From Shimia aestuarii (GTDB taxonomy: Bacteria > Pseudomonadota > Alphaproteobacteria > Rhodobacterales > Rhodobacteraceae), in NCBI RefSeq assembly GCF_900114635.1, contig NZ_FOTQ01000010.1:7501-71500 (forward strand): a stretch of 64,000 nucleotides of DNA. Direction: 5' to 3'. Below the pieces are notes generated by a model, which worked only from the letters and a program-made list of their open reading frames with translations, was not told the DNA's origin and did no database searches. Made by a program: the position numbers and the translations under genes. Of this stretch, positions 43,538-51,351 are shown piece after piece; position 1 is the stretch's first letter, and each line of letters opens with the position of its first letter.

Positions 43538-44719
43538 TCAGCCCGGCAGTTTCAGAACAGCCTTGGCCAGAATGCCAAGCATGACTTCCGAGGTGCCACC
43601 CTCGATGCTGTTGGCCTTGGAGCGCAACCAATCGCGCGCCGCCTGCCCGGCATCGTTGGACGTCCCTTCCCAGACAAGGTCATCCGACCCGCCCGCAGCC
43701 ACCCGAAGACTCTGGCGCCGCTTGTTCAACTCTGTGCCAAGATATTTGAGCTCGGCCGAGCGCGCGCCAAGCTCCTCGCCCTTGCGCATCATGTCCCGCG
43801 CCATGCCCATATGCGCATCAAACGCCATCTCATCGACAAGGAACCGACCCAGATCGGCGCGCAGCATCGGATCGTCCAGCCGACCGCTCTCGTCCAAGCC
43901 AATACAGGTAACCGCATCGCTCAGCAGATCCGACTTGGCAAAAAGCGCCACGTCCGATCCGCCAATCATCTCGCGCTCGTGGGTCAGGAGGTATTTGGCA
44001 ATGGTCCAGCCCTGCCCGCGCTCTCCGACGATCTGATCCTTTGGCACTTTCACAGCATCAAAGAAGGTCTCGCAAAATGGCGATGCTCCGGAGATCAGCT
44101 TGATGGGCTTTGTGCTGACTCCTTCGCTTTCCATGTCGAATAGAAGGAAGGAAATACCGGTGTGCTTGCTTTCGTCCGGCTCTGTCCGCACAAGACAGAA
44201 TATCCAGTCCGCCTTGTCCGCATAGGACGTCCAGATCTTCTGACCTGTCACCTCAAAATAGTCGCCCTTGTCCACGCCCTTGGTCTGCAATGAAGCAAGG
44301 TCCGACCCAGCCCCCGGCTCTGAATAGCCCTGGCACCAGCGGATTTCACCACGCGCAATCTGCGGCAGGTAATGGCGTTTCTGGTCCTCGCTGCCAAAGG
44401 CCAAAAGCGCCGGCCCCAGCATCCAGATGCCAAAGCTCTGAAGCGGGGGGCGTGCATTGATGCGGCGCATTTCCTCGGCCAGCACCTTTTGCTCCGGCCC
44501 TGAAAGTCCGCCGCCACCATATGCCTTCGGCCATGCCGGCACGGTCCATCCGCGCTCTGCCATAACCTGCATCCATTGTTTTTGCGCCGGTGAGCGGTAC
44601 GTGAAGTTGCGCCCTCCCCAGCAAATGTCGTCTTCGCCCATTGGCTGACGCATCTCGACCGGGCAGTTCGCCTCCAGCCAGTCCCGCGTCTCTTCCCGGA
44701 ACGCTTCCAGGTTCGACAT
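43538..44719 (-). CDS. Acyl-CoA dehydrogenase, subunit with catalytic-Glu motif
   Basis: This 393-residue acyl-CoA dehydrogenase has RWCQGYSEPGAGSDLASLQT (flavin/substrate contact), KIWTSYADKADWIFCLVRT and the C-terminal NSIEGGTSEVMLGILAKAV, where E in EGGTSE corresponds to the usual catalytic base region. ATG 44719 (MSNLEAFREETRDWLE) follows GGGAGGATCAG. The next gene is a second, shorter dehydrogenase nine bases away. The unit is transcribed from the promoter carrying the TetR-type palindrome at 44785-44802. Confidence 0.92.
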   Translation of the reverse strand: MSNLEAFREETRDWLEANCPVEMRQPMGEDDICWGGRNFTYRSPAQKQWMQVMAERGWTVPAWPKAYGGGGLSGPEQKVLAEEMRRINARPPLQSFGIWMLGPALLAFGSEDQKRHYLPQIARGEIRWCQGYSEPGAGSDLASLQTKGVDKGDYFEVTGQKIWTSYADKADWIFCLVRTEPDESKHTGISFLLFDMESEGVSTKPIKLISGASPFCETFFDAVKVPKDQIVGERGQGWTIAKYLLTHEREMIGGSDVALFAKSDLLSDAVTCIGLDESGRLDDPMLRADLGRFLVDEMAFDAHMGMARDMMRKGEELGARSAELKYLGTELNKRRQSLRVAAGGSDDLVWEGTSNDAGQAARDWLRSKANSIEGGTSEVMLGILAKAVLKLPG

Positions 44720-44784
44720 GATCTGATCCTCCCTGCACCCCGGCTTTCTCTTCCGGAAAACGAGGCATTGCAGGATCAAGCAAG

Positions 44785-44802
44785 ACATACTACTCAGTAT
44801 GT
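44785..44802. promoter_or_regulatory. Putative TetR operator between tetR and dehydrogenase genes
   Basis: ACATAC-TACTCA-GTATGT is a perfect palindrome with 6-bp arms. On the minus strand TTGACA (44808-44803) lies immediately upstream, so the palindrome fills the -35/-10 spacer of the dehydrogenase promoter, a classic repressor position. It is also about 75 bases upstream of the tetR ATG. Confidence 0.65.
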
Positions 44803-44877
44803 TGTCAATTGAACGCTCCGCGATTGACGCGGCGTCAGAACCTGCTATCTCCGCGCGCGGTGACGACTGGAGCAGAC

Positions 44878-45498
44878 ATGAAAGACCAGATGGCCCCTGT
44901 AATGAGCGCTTCGAAGTCCGAAATTCTGGACGCGGCGGCGGTTGTTTTCATGGATCTGGGCGTGGATGTCGCGTCGATCGACGACATCGCACGCCACCTC
45001 GGGTCGACCAAGGGCCGGATCTATCACCACTTCGCATCCAAGGGCGTTCTGCTGTCCGAAGTCTGCCTGCGCGCCGCCGATTTCACCTATCGGAAAGTCG
45101 CCCTGGTGATCGACCCGGACGCCGCCCCCGACAAAAACCTGCGCAACATGATCCTGGCGCATGTGCCCGAAGTGTTGCGCACCCTGCCCTATCACAAGGT
45201 CATTCGACAGACCTACCCGGGCATCAATCAGAAATCGACCACGCAGGTCGAACGCGACCTGCACCAGCGCATCCACGCCGAACGTGATCGTTATGAAGGC
45301 CTGTTCCGCGCAGAACTGCGCCGCGGCATGACCGATGGCATTTTCCGTCAGCAAAACGAAACCATCGCCCTTCACGGCATGCTGCTTTTGGTGAACGCGC
45401 CCGTGATCTGGTACACGCCCCGCGCTGACGAGCCCGAAGGCTTTGCGCTGGAAATCGCCCGTCAGACCGCCGACATGGCGGTGCGCGCCCTTTCCTGA
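44878..45498 (+). CDS. TetR-family transcriptional regulator
   Basis: This 206-residue repressor has an N-terminal helix-turn-helix: KSEILDAAAVVFMDLGVDVA, SIDDIARHLGSTKGRIYHHF and ASKGVLLSEVC. The C-terminal ligand domain includes HKVIRQTYPGINQKSTTQVE. ATG 44878 follows GGAGCAGAC; an in-frame ATG 69 bases upstream would run into the operator region. It is divergent from the acyl-CoA dehydrogenase genes. An acyl-CoA made by the pathway is a plausible inducer, by analogy with FadR/PaaR/KstR-type TetR proteins. Confidence 0.92.
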   Translation: MKDQMAPVMSASKSEILDAAAVVFMDLGVDVASIDDIARHLGSTKGRIYHHFASKGVLLSEVCLRAADFTYRKVALVIDPDAAPDKNLRNMILAHVPEVLRTLPYHKVIRQTYPGINQKSTTQVERDLHQRIHAERDRYEGLFRAELRRGMTDGIFRQQNETIALHGMLLLVNAPVIWYTPRADEPEGFALEIARQTADMAVRALS

Positions 45499-45524
45499 AG
45501 CCCCGGCGCCTGCGGCGGGCAGGC

Positions 45525-45601
45525 AAGGGGGCCAGCCCCCTCGCAGGAAAATGCGGGCATTTTCCAGCTTCACCCCCGGGGTACTTCTGGAAAAAGAAAG
45601 T
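45525..45601 (-). repeat. Dispersed intergenic element, copy B
   Basis: On the minus strand it reads CTTTCTTTTTCCAGAAG then TACCCCGGGGGTG, followed by GGAAAATGCCCGCATTTTCC, an inverted repeat. It lies just after the tetR stop. Confidence 0.55.
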
Positions 45602-45750
45602 CCATTAGGACGAGATTAACCAGAATCGCGCTTTCCTTAAGTCGCGGTACAGGCTGGGGAGCCGATGACCGCGAAATGGAAAGTCGCCCTGTTCAAGGCG
45701 TAAGCATCGCGCAAAGTCGACCGGCGTGGCGAACAGGGCGCACCCATTCA

Positions 45751-45812
45751 CACTTTCTTTTTCCCAAAATACCCCCGCCGGAGGCTCCCGAAATTTCCTC
45801 CAGCGCTGCGGC
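45751..45812 (+). repeat. Dispersed intergenic element, copy C
   Basis: It reads ACTTTCTTTTTCCCAAAATA then CCCCCGCCGGAGG. It lies downstream of the adenosine kinase stop, in opposite orientation to copy B. Confidence 0.55.
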
Positions 45813-45821
45813 TTTGTTGGT

Positions 45822-46811
45822 TCAGCCGATGAGGCCTTCTTTCTGGAAAAGCGCCTTCACATCCGCCTCGGGGCGGGCGCCGTAGTGGCTGATGACCTCG
45901 GCGGCAGCGATACAGCCCATACGGCCCGAAACCTCAAGGCTCTGGCCGGTCGCGACACCATAAAGGAACCCGGCGGCGAACTGGTCACCCGCGCCCGTGG
46001 CATCCACGGGGACGATTTCGTTCACGGGCACCACGGCCTCTTCATCGCCCTGCACCAGAACCACATCATGTCCCGAACGCGTGCAAACAATCAGACCGCT
46101 TTCCGCCGCCGCCTGCTCGAGCGCCGACGAAAGGTCGGTCTGATAAAGCGATTCCCATTCGTGCTGGTTGCCGATCACGAAATCCAGATCGCGCACGAGG
46201 CGGCGGAAGTCGTCACGGTGGCGATCGACACAGAACGGATCGCTGAGCGCGATACCGGCCTTGCCGCCGCCGTCACGGCACAGCTTGGCGGCGCGCTCGA
46301 AGGCCTCCTTGCCCTTGTCCTTGTCGTAGAGATACCCTTCGAGGAACAAGAGCTGCGCCTGCCCCGCGACATCGTCTGACACATCTTCCGGCCCCAGCTC
46401 CGAGGAAATCCCCAAATAGGTGTTCATCGACCGCTCGCCGTCAGGCGATACGAAGATCATCGAGCGCGACGTGGGCAGCTCGCCGCCCGCAACCGGCGCA
46501 TTCACGAAATTCGTGCCTTCGGCCTGCATCGAAGAGGCATAAAACCGGCCCAGCGCATCATCGTGCACGCGCCCGATAAAACCAGTCGAGAGACCCAACG
46601 ACCCCAAGCCAGCGACCGTATTCGCCACCGACCCGCCCGGCGCCTGCGTGCGGTTGGTCATGGCGGCATAGAGCATCTCGCCGCGCTCGCGTTCGACCAG
46701 CTGCATGATGCCCTTCTCGATCCCCATCAGGTCAAGAAAGCTGTCATCGGATTGCGAAATCACGTCCACGATGGCGTTGCCGATGCCGACAACCTGGTAT
46801 TTCTGGCTCAC
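45822..46811 (-). CDS. Adenosine kinase (PfkB family)
   Basis: This 329-residue ribokinase-type sugar/nucleoside kinase has the N-terminal VVGIGNAIVDVISQ with APGGSVANTVAGLGSLG and the PfkB signature DATGAGDQFAAGFLYG near residue 290, whose GAGD holds the catalytic Asp. It is closest to alphaproteobacterial adenosine kinase, making AMP from adenosine. The start is GTG 46811, with GAGGAA eight bases upstream; it overlaps the nth stop (GTGA), so translation is coupled. Confidence 0.9.
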   Translation of the reverse strand: MSQKYQVVGIGNAIVDVISQSDDSFLDLMGIEKGIMQLVERERGEMLYAAMTNRTQAPGGSVANTVAGLGSLGLSTGFIGRVHDDALGRFYASSMQAEGTNFVNAPVAGGELPTSRSMIFVSPDGERSMNTYLGISSELGPEDVSDDVAGQAQLLFLEGYLYDKDKGKEAFERAAKLCRDGGGKAGIALSDPFCVDRHRDDFRRLVRDLDFVIGNQHEWESLYQTDLSSALEQAAAESGLIVCTRSGHDVVLVQGDEEAVVPVNEIVPVDATGAGDQFAAGFLYGVATGQSLEVSGRMGCIAAAEVISHYGARPEADVKALFQKEGLIG

Positions 46812-47452
46812 AGTTGTTTTTCCTCGAACATGCAGAGATCCCGGATCAGGCAATTGCCGCACATCGGCTTGCGCGCCTTGCAGACATAACGTCCGTGCAG
46901 GATCATCCAGTGATGAGCGTGGAGTTGGAAATCCACGGGTATATTGTCTTCGATGGCGCGTTCAACCGCGACCACGTCCTTGCCCGGGCACACGCCCGAT
47001 CGGTTGCCGAAGCGAAAGATATGCGTATCCACCGCCTGCGCCGGATAACGCCACCACATGTTCAGCACAACGTTGGCGGTCTTGCGCCCCACCCCCGGCA
47101 GGCTTTCCAGGGCGGCACGAGAATTGGGCACCTCGCCGCCGTAGTCGTCGACCAGAATGCGCGACAGCTTCATGACGTTCTTGGCCTTGTTGCGATAAAG
47201 CCCGATCGTCTTGATGTGCTCGATCAGCGCTTCTTCTCCGAGATCCAGCATTTTCTGCGGCGTATCCGCGATCTTGAACAGTTCAGCGGTGGCGCGATTT
47301 ACACCGACATCCGTCGCCTGCGCCGACAGGGCCACGGCCACCACCAGCGTATAGGCGTTGACGTGATCCAGCTCGCCCTTGGGCGCCGCGTCCGCCTCAT
47401 GAAAGCGGGAAAAGATCTCTCGGATCGTGTGATAATCGAGTTGCTTGGCCAT
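46808..47452 (-). CDS. nth: Endonuclease III
   Basis: This 214-residue DNA glycosylase/AP lyase removes oxidised pyrimidines. The helix-hairpin-helix with the catalytic Lys is LPGVGRKTANVVLNM, the catalytic Asp is in AQAVDTHIFRFGNR, and the 4Fe-4S loop C-x6-C-x2-C-x5-C is visible in CKARKPMCGNCLIRDLCMF. ATG 47452 (MAKQLDYHTIREIF) is the family-like start; a much longer in-frame N-terminus encodes no recognisable sequence. Confidence 0.96.
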   Translation of the reverse strand: MAKQLDYHTIREIFSRFHEADAAPKGELDHVNAYTLVVAVALSAQATDVGVNRATAELFKIADTPQKMLDLGEEALIEHIKTIGLYRNKAKNVMKLSRILVDDYGGEVPNSRAALESLPGVGRKTANVVLNMWWRYPAQAVDTHIFRFGNRSGVCPGKDVVAVERAIEDNIPVDFQLHAHHWMILHGRYVCKARKPMCGNCLIRDLCMFEEKQL

Positions 47453-47532
47453 GGGCGGCGGTATGCACGGGAACACCCATACTGGCAACCCTTGGCCGGA
47501 CCAGAGCGGGCCGTGTTCGGGGGGTAGGATAT

Positions 47533-47581
47533 AAAAAGAAGGCCGGAACAATTGTCCGGCCCGGAAATCCTGCATGAATTG
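47533..47581 (-). terminator. Terminator of the small exported protein gene, with conserved upstream tail
   Basis: On the minus strand CAATTCATGCAGGATTTC is followed by the stem GGCCGGA/TCCGGCC and TTCTTTTTA. The same arrangement recurs at 48042-48090. Confidence 0.75.
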
Positions 47582-47598
47582 GGTGCAAGGCGCGGTGC

Positions 47599-47886
47599 TC
47601 AGCCGTTCAGATTGCGCTGTTGGCGTTCATCCTGTTTCCAGTCACGCTTGTCAGCACCGACAAGTCCTTCGCTCGCGCGGCAGTCCTGACGATCACCGCG
47701 GCGATCCTGACGGTCGTCCATCCGGTCTGAACGACGATCCTGACGGCGCTGCATGCCGGCGGTCTGGGCCACTTCGAAGGGTACAAAGCTTGCTTCCGAC
47801 GCCGAAACGCTGGGGGCGGTGAAGGAAACCACGGCGAGCGAAACTGCGGCGGCGGCGGTGACGGTTATTGCGACTTGTGCGAACAT
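47599..47886 (-). CDS. Small exported Asp/Arg-rich protein
   Basis: This 95-residue protein has a signal peptide (VAITVTAAAAVSLAVVSFTA) and a mature part of low complexity: QRRQDRRSDRMDDRQDRRGD then RQDCRASEGLVGADKRDWKQ. The single Cys and the DRR/DRQ periodicity resemble small envelope-stress proteins I have seen in roseobacters, but I cannot name it. GAGAGGTCTCACC precedes the ATG. It has its own terminator. Confidence 0.7.
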   Translation of the reverse strand: MFAQVAITVTAAAAVSLAVVSFTAPSVSASEASFVPFEVAQTAGMQRRQDRRSDRMDDRQDRRGDRQDCRASEGLVGADKRDWKQDERQQRNLNG

Positions 47887-48241
47887 GGTGAGACCTCTCT
47901 TCTCTGGAGTGTGATCTTGTTGGCTATGTTGCCTTACACATCAAAAGTTGAGGGCATGTGCGGATATTGCGTTGGTTTTTGAGACGTTTTGATTGGAATA
48001 CGGGAAATATTCTTAGACTTTCCACTATCTGGGCTCCGCACAAAAAAGAAGGCCGGGCTTTTGTCCCGGCCTGAAGTCTTGCATGAATTGAAAACCCGAG
48101 GCCCTGGCTGGATCAGCCGCGTGCCCCATCGTCTTCATAGCAGATATAGCCAGCCTGCCCTTGAAACGGATGTTATTTCAGGCCGGAATTTTTGGATTTC
48201 AGGACCGCAGAAAATTGCTTCGGAACGCACCGAAACAGGTC
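47887..48241. other. 355-base gap upstream of the small exported protein gene
   Basis: The right part is the 3' flank of the sodium channel gene and holds its terminator at 48042-48090. The left 150 bases, AT-richer than the surroundings, should hold the promoter of the small exported protein gene. I see no ORF that I would support in either strand. Confidence 0.5.
48042..48090 (-). terminator. Terminator downstream of the sodium channel gene
   Basis: On the minus strand CAATTCATGCAAGACTTC is followed by the stem GGCCGGG/CCCGGCC and TTCTTTTTTG. It is a near copy of 47533-47581 about 510 bases away, including 18 bases before the stem. Confidence 0.75.
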
Positions 48242-49030
48242 TCAGCCGGATTTGCCGCGCGGGGTATCCTTGAGGAGCTTCTCGATGTCGTTGAGACGCG
48301 CCAGAACCTCATCCCGGTAGTCATCCGTGCGCTGGTCGGCCTCGACATGATGCGCATCCTGCATCGAGTTCACCACCAGACCCACAACAAGGTTCAGCAC
48401 GATAAAGGTCGTCAGCAGGATGAAGGGCACAAAGAACAGCCACGCATAGGTATAGGTTGCCATCACAGGACGCACGATCCCCATCGACCAACTCTCCAGC
48501 GTCATGATCTGGAACAGGGAATAGGCCGACCGCCCCAGCGTTCCGAACCAATCAGGAAAGGCCGCCCCAAACAGTTTCGTCGCCATGACCGCGCCGATGT
48601 AAAAGATGAGCGTCATCAAGAGAAAGACCGACCCCATCCCCGGCAACGCATTGATTAGCCCCTCGATCACACGGCGCAGCGACGGTGCCACTGACACCAC
48701 CCGCAAAAGCCGCAGGATGCGCAGCGCCCGCAAAACCGCAAGACCCTGCGCCGCCGGAACAAGCGCGATGCCGACAATCACGAAATCAAACAGGTTCCAC
48801 CCGTTTCGGAAAAACTGTGCCCGCTGCACGAATAGCTTGGCCAATATCTCGACCACAAAAATCGCAAGACACACACCATCCAGCGTCACCAGCAACGGTC
48901 CGGCCACCTCTATCGCCGTCTGCGAGGTCTCCAGCCCGAGAATGATCGCATTGAACAGGATCACACCCAGAATGGTATTGCGAAACGCCTGCGTGTCGAT
49001 GAATGCGCCAATACGGTCTCGGAGCGTCAT
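48242..49030 (-). CDS. Bacterial voltage-gated sodium channel (NaChBac/NavSp type)
   Basis: This 262-residue six-helix channel subunit forms a homotetramer. The S4 voltage sensor carries R101, R104, R107 and R110 (LRALRILRLLRVVSVAPSLR), and the pore filter TLESWSM at residues 177-183 matches the Na+-selective TLESW signature of BacNav channels. S6 (FVPFILLTTFIVLNLVVGLV) leads to a charged C-terminal coiled coil (YRDEVLARLNDIEKLL) that assembles the tetramer. NavSp and NavRosD from roseobacters are the closest family. It lies alone, with its own terminator 150 bases downstream. Confidence 0.93.
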   Translation of the reverse strand: MTLRDRIGAFIDTQAFRNTILGVILFNAIILGLETSQTAIEVAGPLLVTLDGVCLAIFVVEILAKLFVQRAQFFRNGWNLFDFVIVGIALVPAAQGLAVLRALRILRLLRVVSVAPSLRRVIEGLINALPGMGSVFLLMTLIFYIGAVMATKLFGAAFPDWFGTLGRSAYSLFQIMTLESWSMGIVRPVMATYTYAWLFFVPFILLTTFIVLNLVVGLVVNSMQDAHHVEADQRTDDYRDEVLARLNDIEKLLKDTPRGKSG

Positions 49031-49236
49031 GAAAGGGATCCAGTTGTCAGCAAATTGTATCTCTGTGCGGTTTCATATGGGCCATCCGCCCACGGTGACA
49101 ACCCGGACATGCGGGTTTGTCGACAACAGTTTCCCTTTCTGTACTCAAGCCATCTTGGTCGAGCGCCTCTTTGGTGGCAATCTGGTTGCGACGCACCACC
49201 GCAACGCGAGCCGAAAACATATCGCAGGAGACGACC

Positions 49237-50295
49237 ATGCAGCATCGACAGAAACTTCTTGGAACTACCCTTGCGCTCGCCACGGCATTTTGCACGCAGG
49301 CCGCCCATGCAGAGGACAACAACCCGCTGAGTTTTGACTTGGGCGCCGGGAACAACCTGACATTTTACGGCTACATCAAAGGCACCTATATCAAGGACTA
49401 TGATTTCGATCTGGGCGACACCACCAAGGGCTTGGCGACGATCGGGCTGCCCGGTGGATCGCCTGCCGGAGAACATGAACGCACGCATCTCAAGGAAACC
49501 CGGATTGGCCTGACCTACACGGCGCCGGATCTGCTGATCAAACTGGAAGGCGACTTTTTTGGAGCGGATGGCCTGCGCACACGACTGGCCTATGTCGATT
49601 TCTTCGGGGTCCGCGTCGGTCAGGACTGGTCCAACTTCATGTCACTGGAAAACCTTGGCCCCACTGTCGACTTCCAGGGACCGGCCGGTGTTCCCTTTGC
49701 CCGCTTACTGCAGGCCCGCTACACTTATGCGCCCACCCCCGATTGGACCTTCTCGGCCTCTGTCGAGGAAGATGTGGGCAACAATGACGATCCCCATTTC
49801 ACCCTTGCAGCTCGGCGCGGTTTTGACGGCGGCATGGTACGCCTTGCCGGACTGTATCGCGACACCACGATTGGCGGCACGCCCGTGGAAGGCTGGGGTC
49901 TGAGCCTCGGGGCAACCTATGATGTCTGGCAGGGGGGCACCCTGGCGGGGATTTACACCACCGGCGAAGGCATTTCGGACATTCTCGCCTTCGGTCTGTC
50001 AGGCAACGCGCTGGTATCTGGCGGCAAGACAGTGGGGGTCAACGCGGTTTCAGTCAGCCTGAAACAACAGATTTCCGAAAAACTCACCGTCGCCGCCACG
50101 CTGGGCATGACAGATCTGGACACCGCCGCCGGGACCGACACCAAGAAACTGACGACCGTGCACCTGTCGGCCTATTACAATGCCACCAAGAACCTGCAAC
50201 TGGGCTTGGAATATTTCACCGGCACGCGCAAACAGGGCAACGGCACATCCTTCGATGCCGACCGTGTGACGGCAGCGGTGAAATACACGTTCTGA
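49237..50295 (+). CDS. Outer membrane porin
   Basis: This 352-residue protein has a signal peptide (MQHRQKLLGTTLALATAFCT, then QAAHA) and a beta-barrel pattern of alternating residues ending in an aromatic terminal residue (RVTAAVKYTF), the BAM recognition signal. Segments such as TFYGYIKGTYIKDYDFDLGD and RLAYVDFFGVRVGQDWSNFM resemble DcaP/trimeric porins. ATG 49237 has CAGGAG seven bases upstream; longer in-frame starts would break the signal peptide. The transported solute is unknown. Confidence 0.85.
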   Translation: MQHRQKLLGTTLALATAFCTQAAHAEDNNPLSFDLGAGNNLTFYGYIKGTYIKDYDFDLGDTTKGLATIGLPGGSPAGEHERTHLKETRIGLTYTAPDLLIKLEGDFFGADGLRTRLAYVDFFGVRVGQDWSNFMSLENLGPTVDFQGPAGVPFARLLQARYTYAPTPDWTFSASVEEDVGNNDDPHFTLAARRGFDGGMVRLAGLYRDTTIGGTPVEGWGLSLGATYDVWQGGTLAGIYTTGEGISDILAFGLSGNALVSGGKTVGVNAVSVSLKQQISEKLTVAATLGMTDLDTAAGTDTKKLTTVHLSAYYNATKNLQLGLEYFTGTRKQGNGTSFDADRVTAAVKYTF

Positions 50296-50381
50296 ACCTC
50301 TGAGCTTTGCTCAAGAAACGGGTCGCCTGTTGCGGGCGGCCTCCCTATTCTGTTGTCTCGTGACAGAGCAGGAGACATGCC

Positions 50382-51227
50382 ATGAGCGACATGGAACAAG
50401 GCTATCACTTCAACGTCATGCGCCGCGCCATCGAGCTGATCGACGCGGGCGGCGAGTCCATGACGCTTGAAGAACTGGCGCAGGCCATGGACATGAGCCC
50501 GGCGCATTTCCAGCGCCTGTTTACCAAATGGGCGGGCGTATCGCCGAAACGGTTTCAGCAATACCTGACCCTCGGCCACGCCAAGGCTTTGCTGCACGAT
50601 CACTTCACAACCCTGGAAACCTCAAATGCCGTGGGCCTATCCGGTTCGGGACGGCTGCACGACCTGTTCCTGCGCTGGGAGGCGATGAGCCCCGGCGAGT
50701 TCGCCAAGCGCGGCGACGGGCTGACGATCTATTGGGGTTGGTTTGACAGCCCGTTCGGCCTGTCGTTGGTGATGGGTACCGAAAAAGGCATCTGCGGCAT
50801 CGGCTTTGCCGCCGAAACCGGCGAAGAGTCGACCATGCAGGACCTGCTGTCGCGCTGGCCCAAGGCCCGTTTTGTCGAAGACCCGATGTTTCTGCGCCCT
50901 TGGGTTCTTGCAGCCTATAACGCCCAGAGCGGGGACCTCGACAAGGTGCCGGTCTACATGATCGGGTCGGCCTTGCAGATCAAGGTCTGGGAAGCGCTGA
51001 TGCGTATCCCCTCGGGGCAGGTCTCGACCTATTCCGAGATCGCGCGCGTGATCGGCAACCCGCAGGCGGTGCGCGCCGTGGGAACAGCCGTGGGCCGCAA
51101 CCCGGTCAGCTGGCTGATCCCCTGCCATCGCGCGATGCGCAAATCCGGCGGGCTTGGGGGGTATCACTGGGGCCTGCCGGTCAAACGCGCCCTGCTCGCC
51201 TATGAATCGGCCCGCGCCGAGGCCTGA
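50382..51227 (+). CDS. Ada-like O6-methylguanine-DNA methyltransferase with AraC-type helix-turn-helix
   Basis: This 281-residue fusion has an N-terminal AraC helix-turn-helix (MTLEELAQAMDMSPAHFQRL) and a C-terminal methyltransferase. The suicide cysteine is in SWLIPCHRAMRKSGGLGGY, and the arginine finger/helix QVSTYSEIARVIGNPQAVRA is present. It lacks the N-terminal Cys-rich methylphosphotriester domain of E. coli Ada, so its activation route must differ. CAGGAGACATGCC precedes ATG. Confidence 0.93.
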   Translation: MSDMEQGYHFNVMRRAIELIDAGGESMTLEELAQAMDMSPAHFQRLFTKWAGVSPKRFQQYLTLGHAKALLHDHFTTLETSNAVGLSGSGRLHDLFLRWEAMSPGEFAKRGDGLTIYWGWFDSPFGLSLVMGTEKGICGIGFAAETGEESTMQDLLSRWPKARFVEDPMFLRPWVLAAYNAQSGDLDKVPVYMIGSALQIKVWEALMRIPSGQVSTYSEIARVIGNPQAVRAVGTAVGRNPVSWLIPCHRAMRKSGGLGGYHWGLPVKRALLAYESARAEA

Positions 51228-51351
51228 TTTCGGGGCTGATATCGGCACCGAACCGCCGACATTTGATCAAGCAGGCTTGGGATGTGGCAAGTGATCGGCT
51301 ATATTGCGCCGAAAGCCGCGCCAAAAGCGGCGCAAGATCTGAGGCAACGAG

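Larger units (their letters stand above)
45499..45821. other. 323-base gap between convergent tetR and adenosine kinase genes
   Basis: The gap holds two copies of the dispersed element in opposite orientation (45525-45601 and 45751-45812). Between them is a possible 12-codon ORF at 45665-45703 (MTAKWKVALFKA) preceded by GGGGAG at short spacing. CGCCCTGTTC (45685-45694), inside this ORF, pairs perfectly with GAACAGGGCG (45731-45740). A small RNA or leader peptide is possible; no longer gene is supported. Confidence 0.35.

Noticed and set aside
48100-48240. Possible short minus-strand gene after the sodium channel ending in a CYEDDGARG-like frame
   Set aside because: The frame is interrupted by in-frame stops and has no ribosome-binding site. 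Another frame runs through the terminator.
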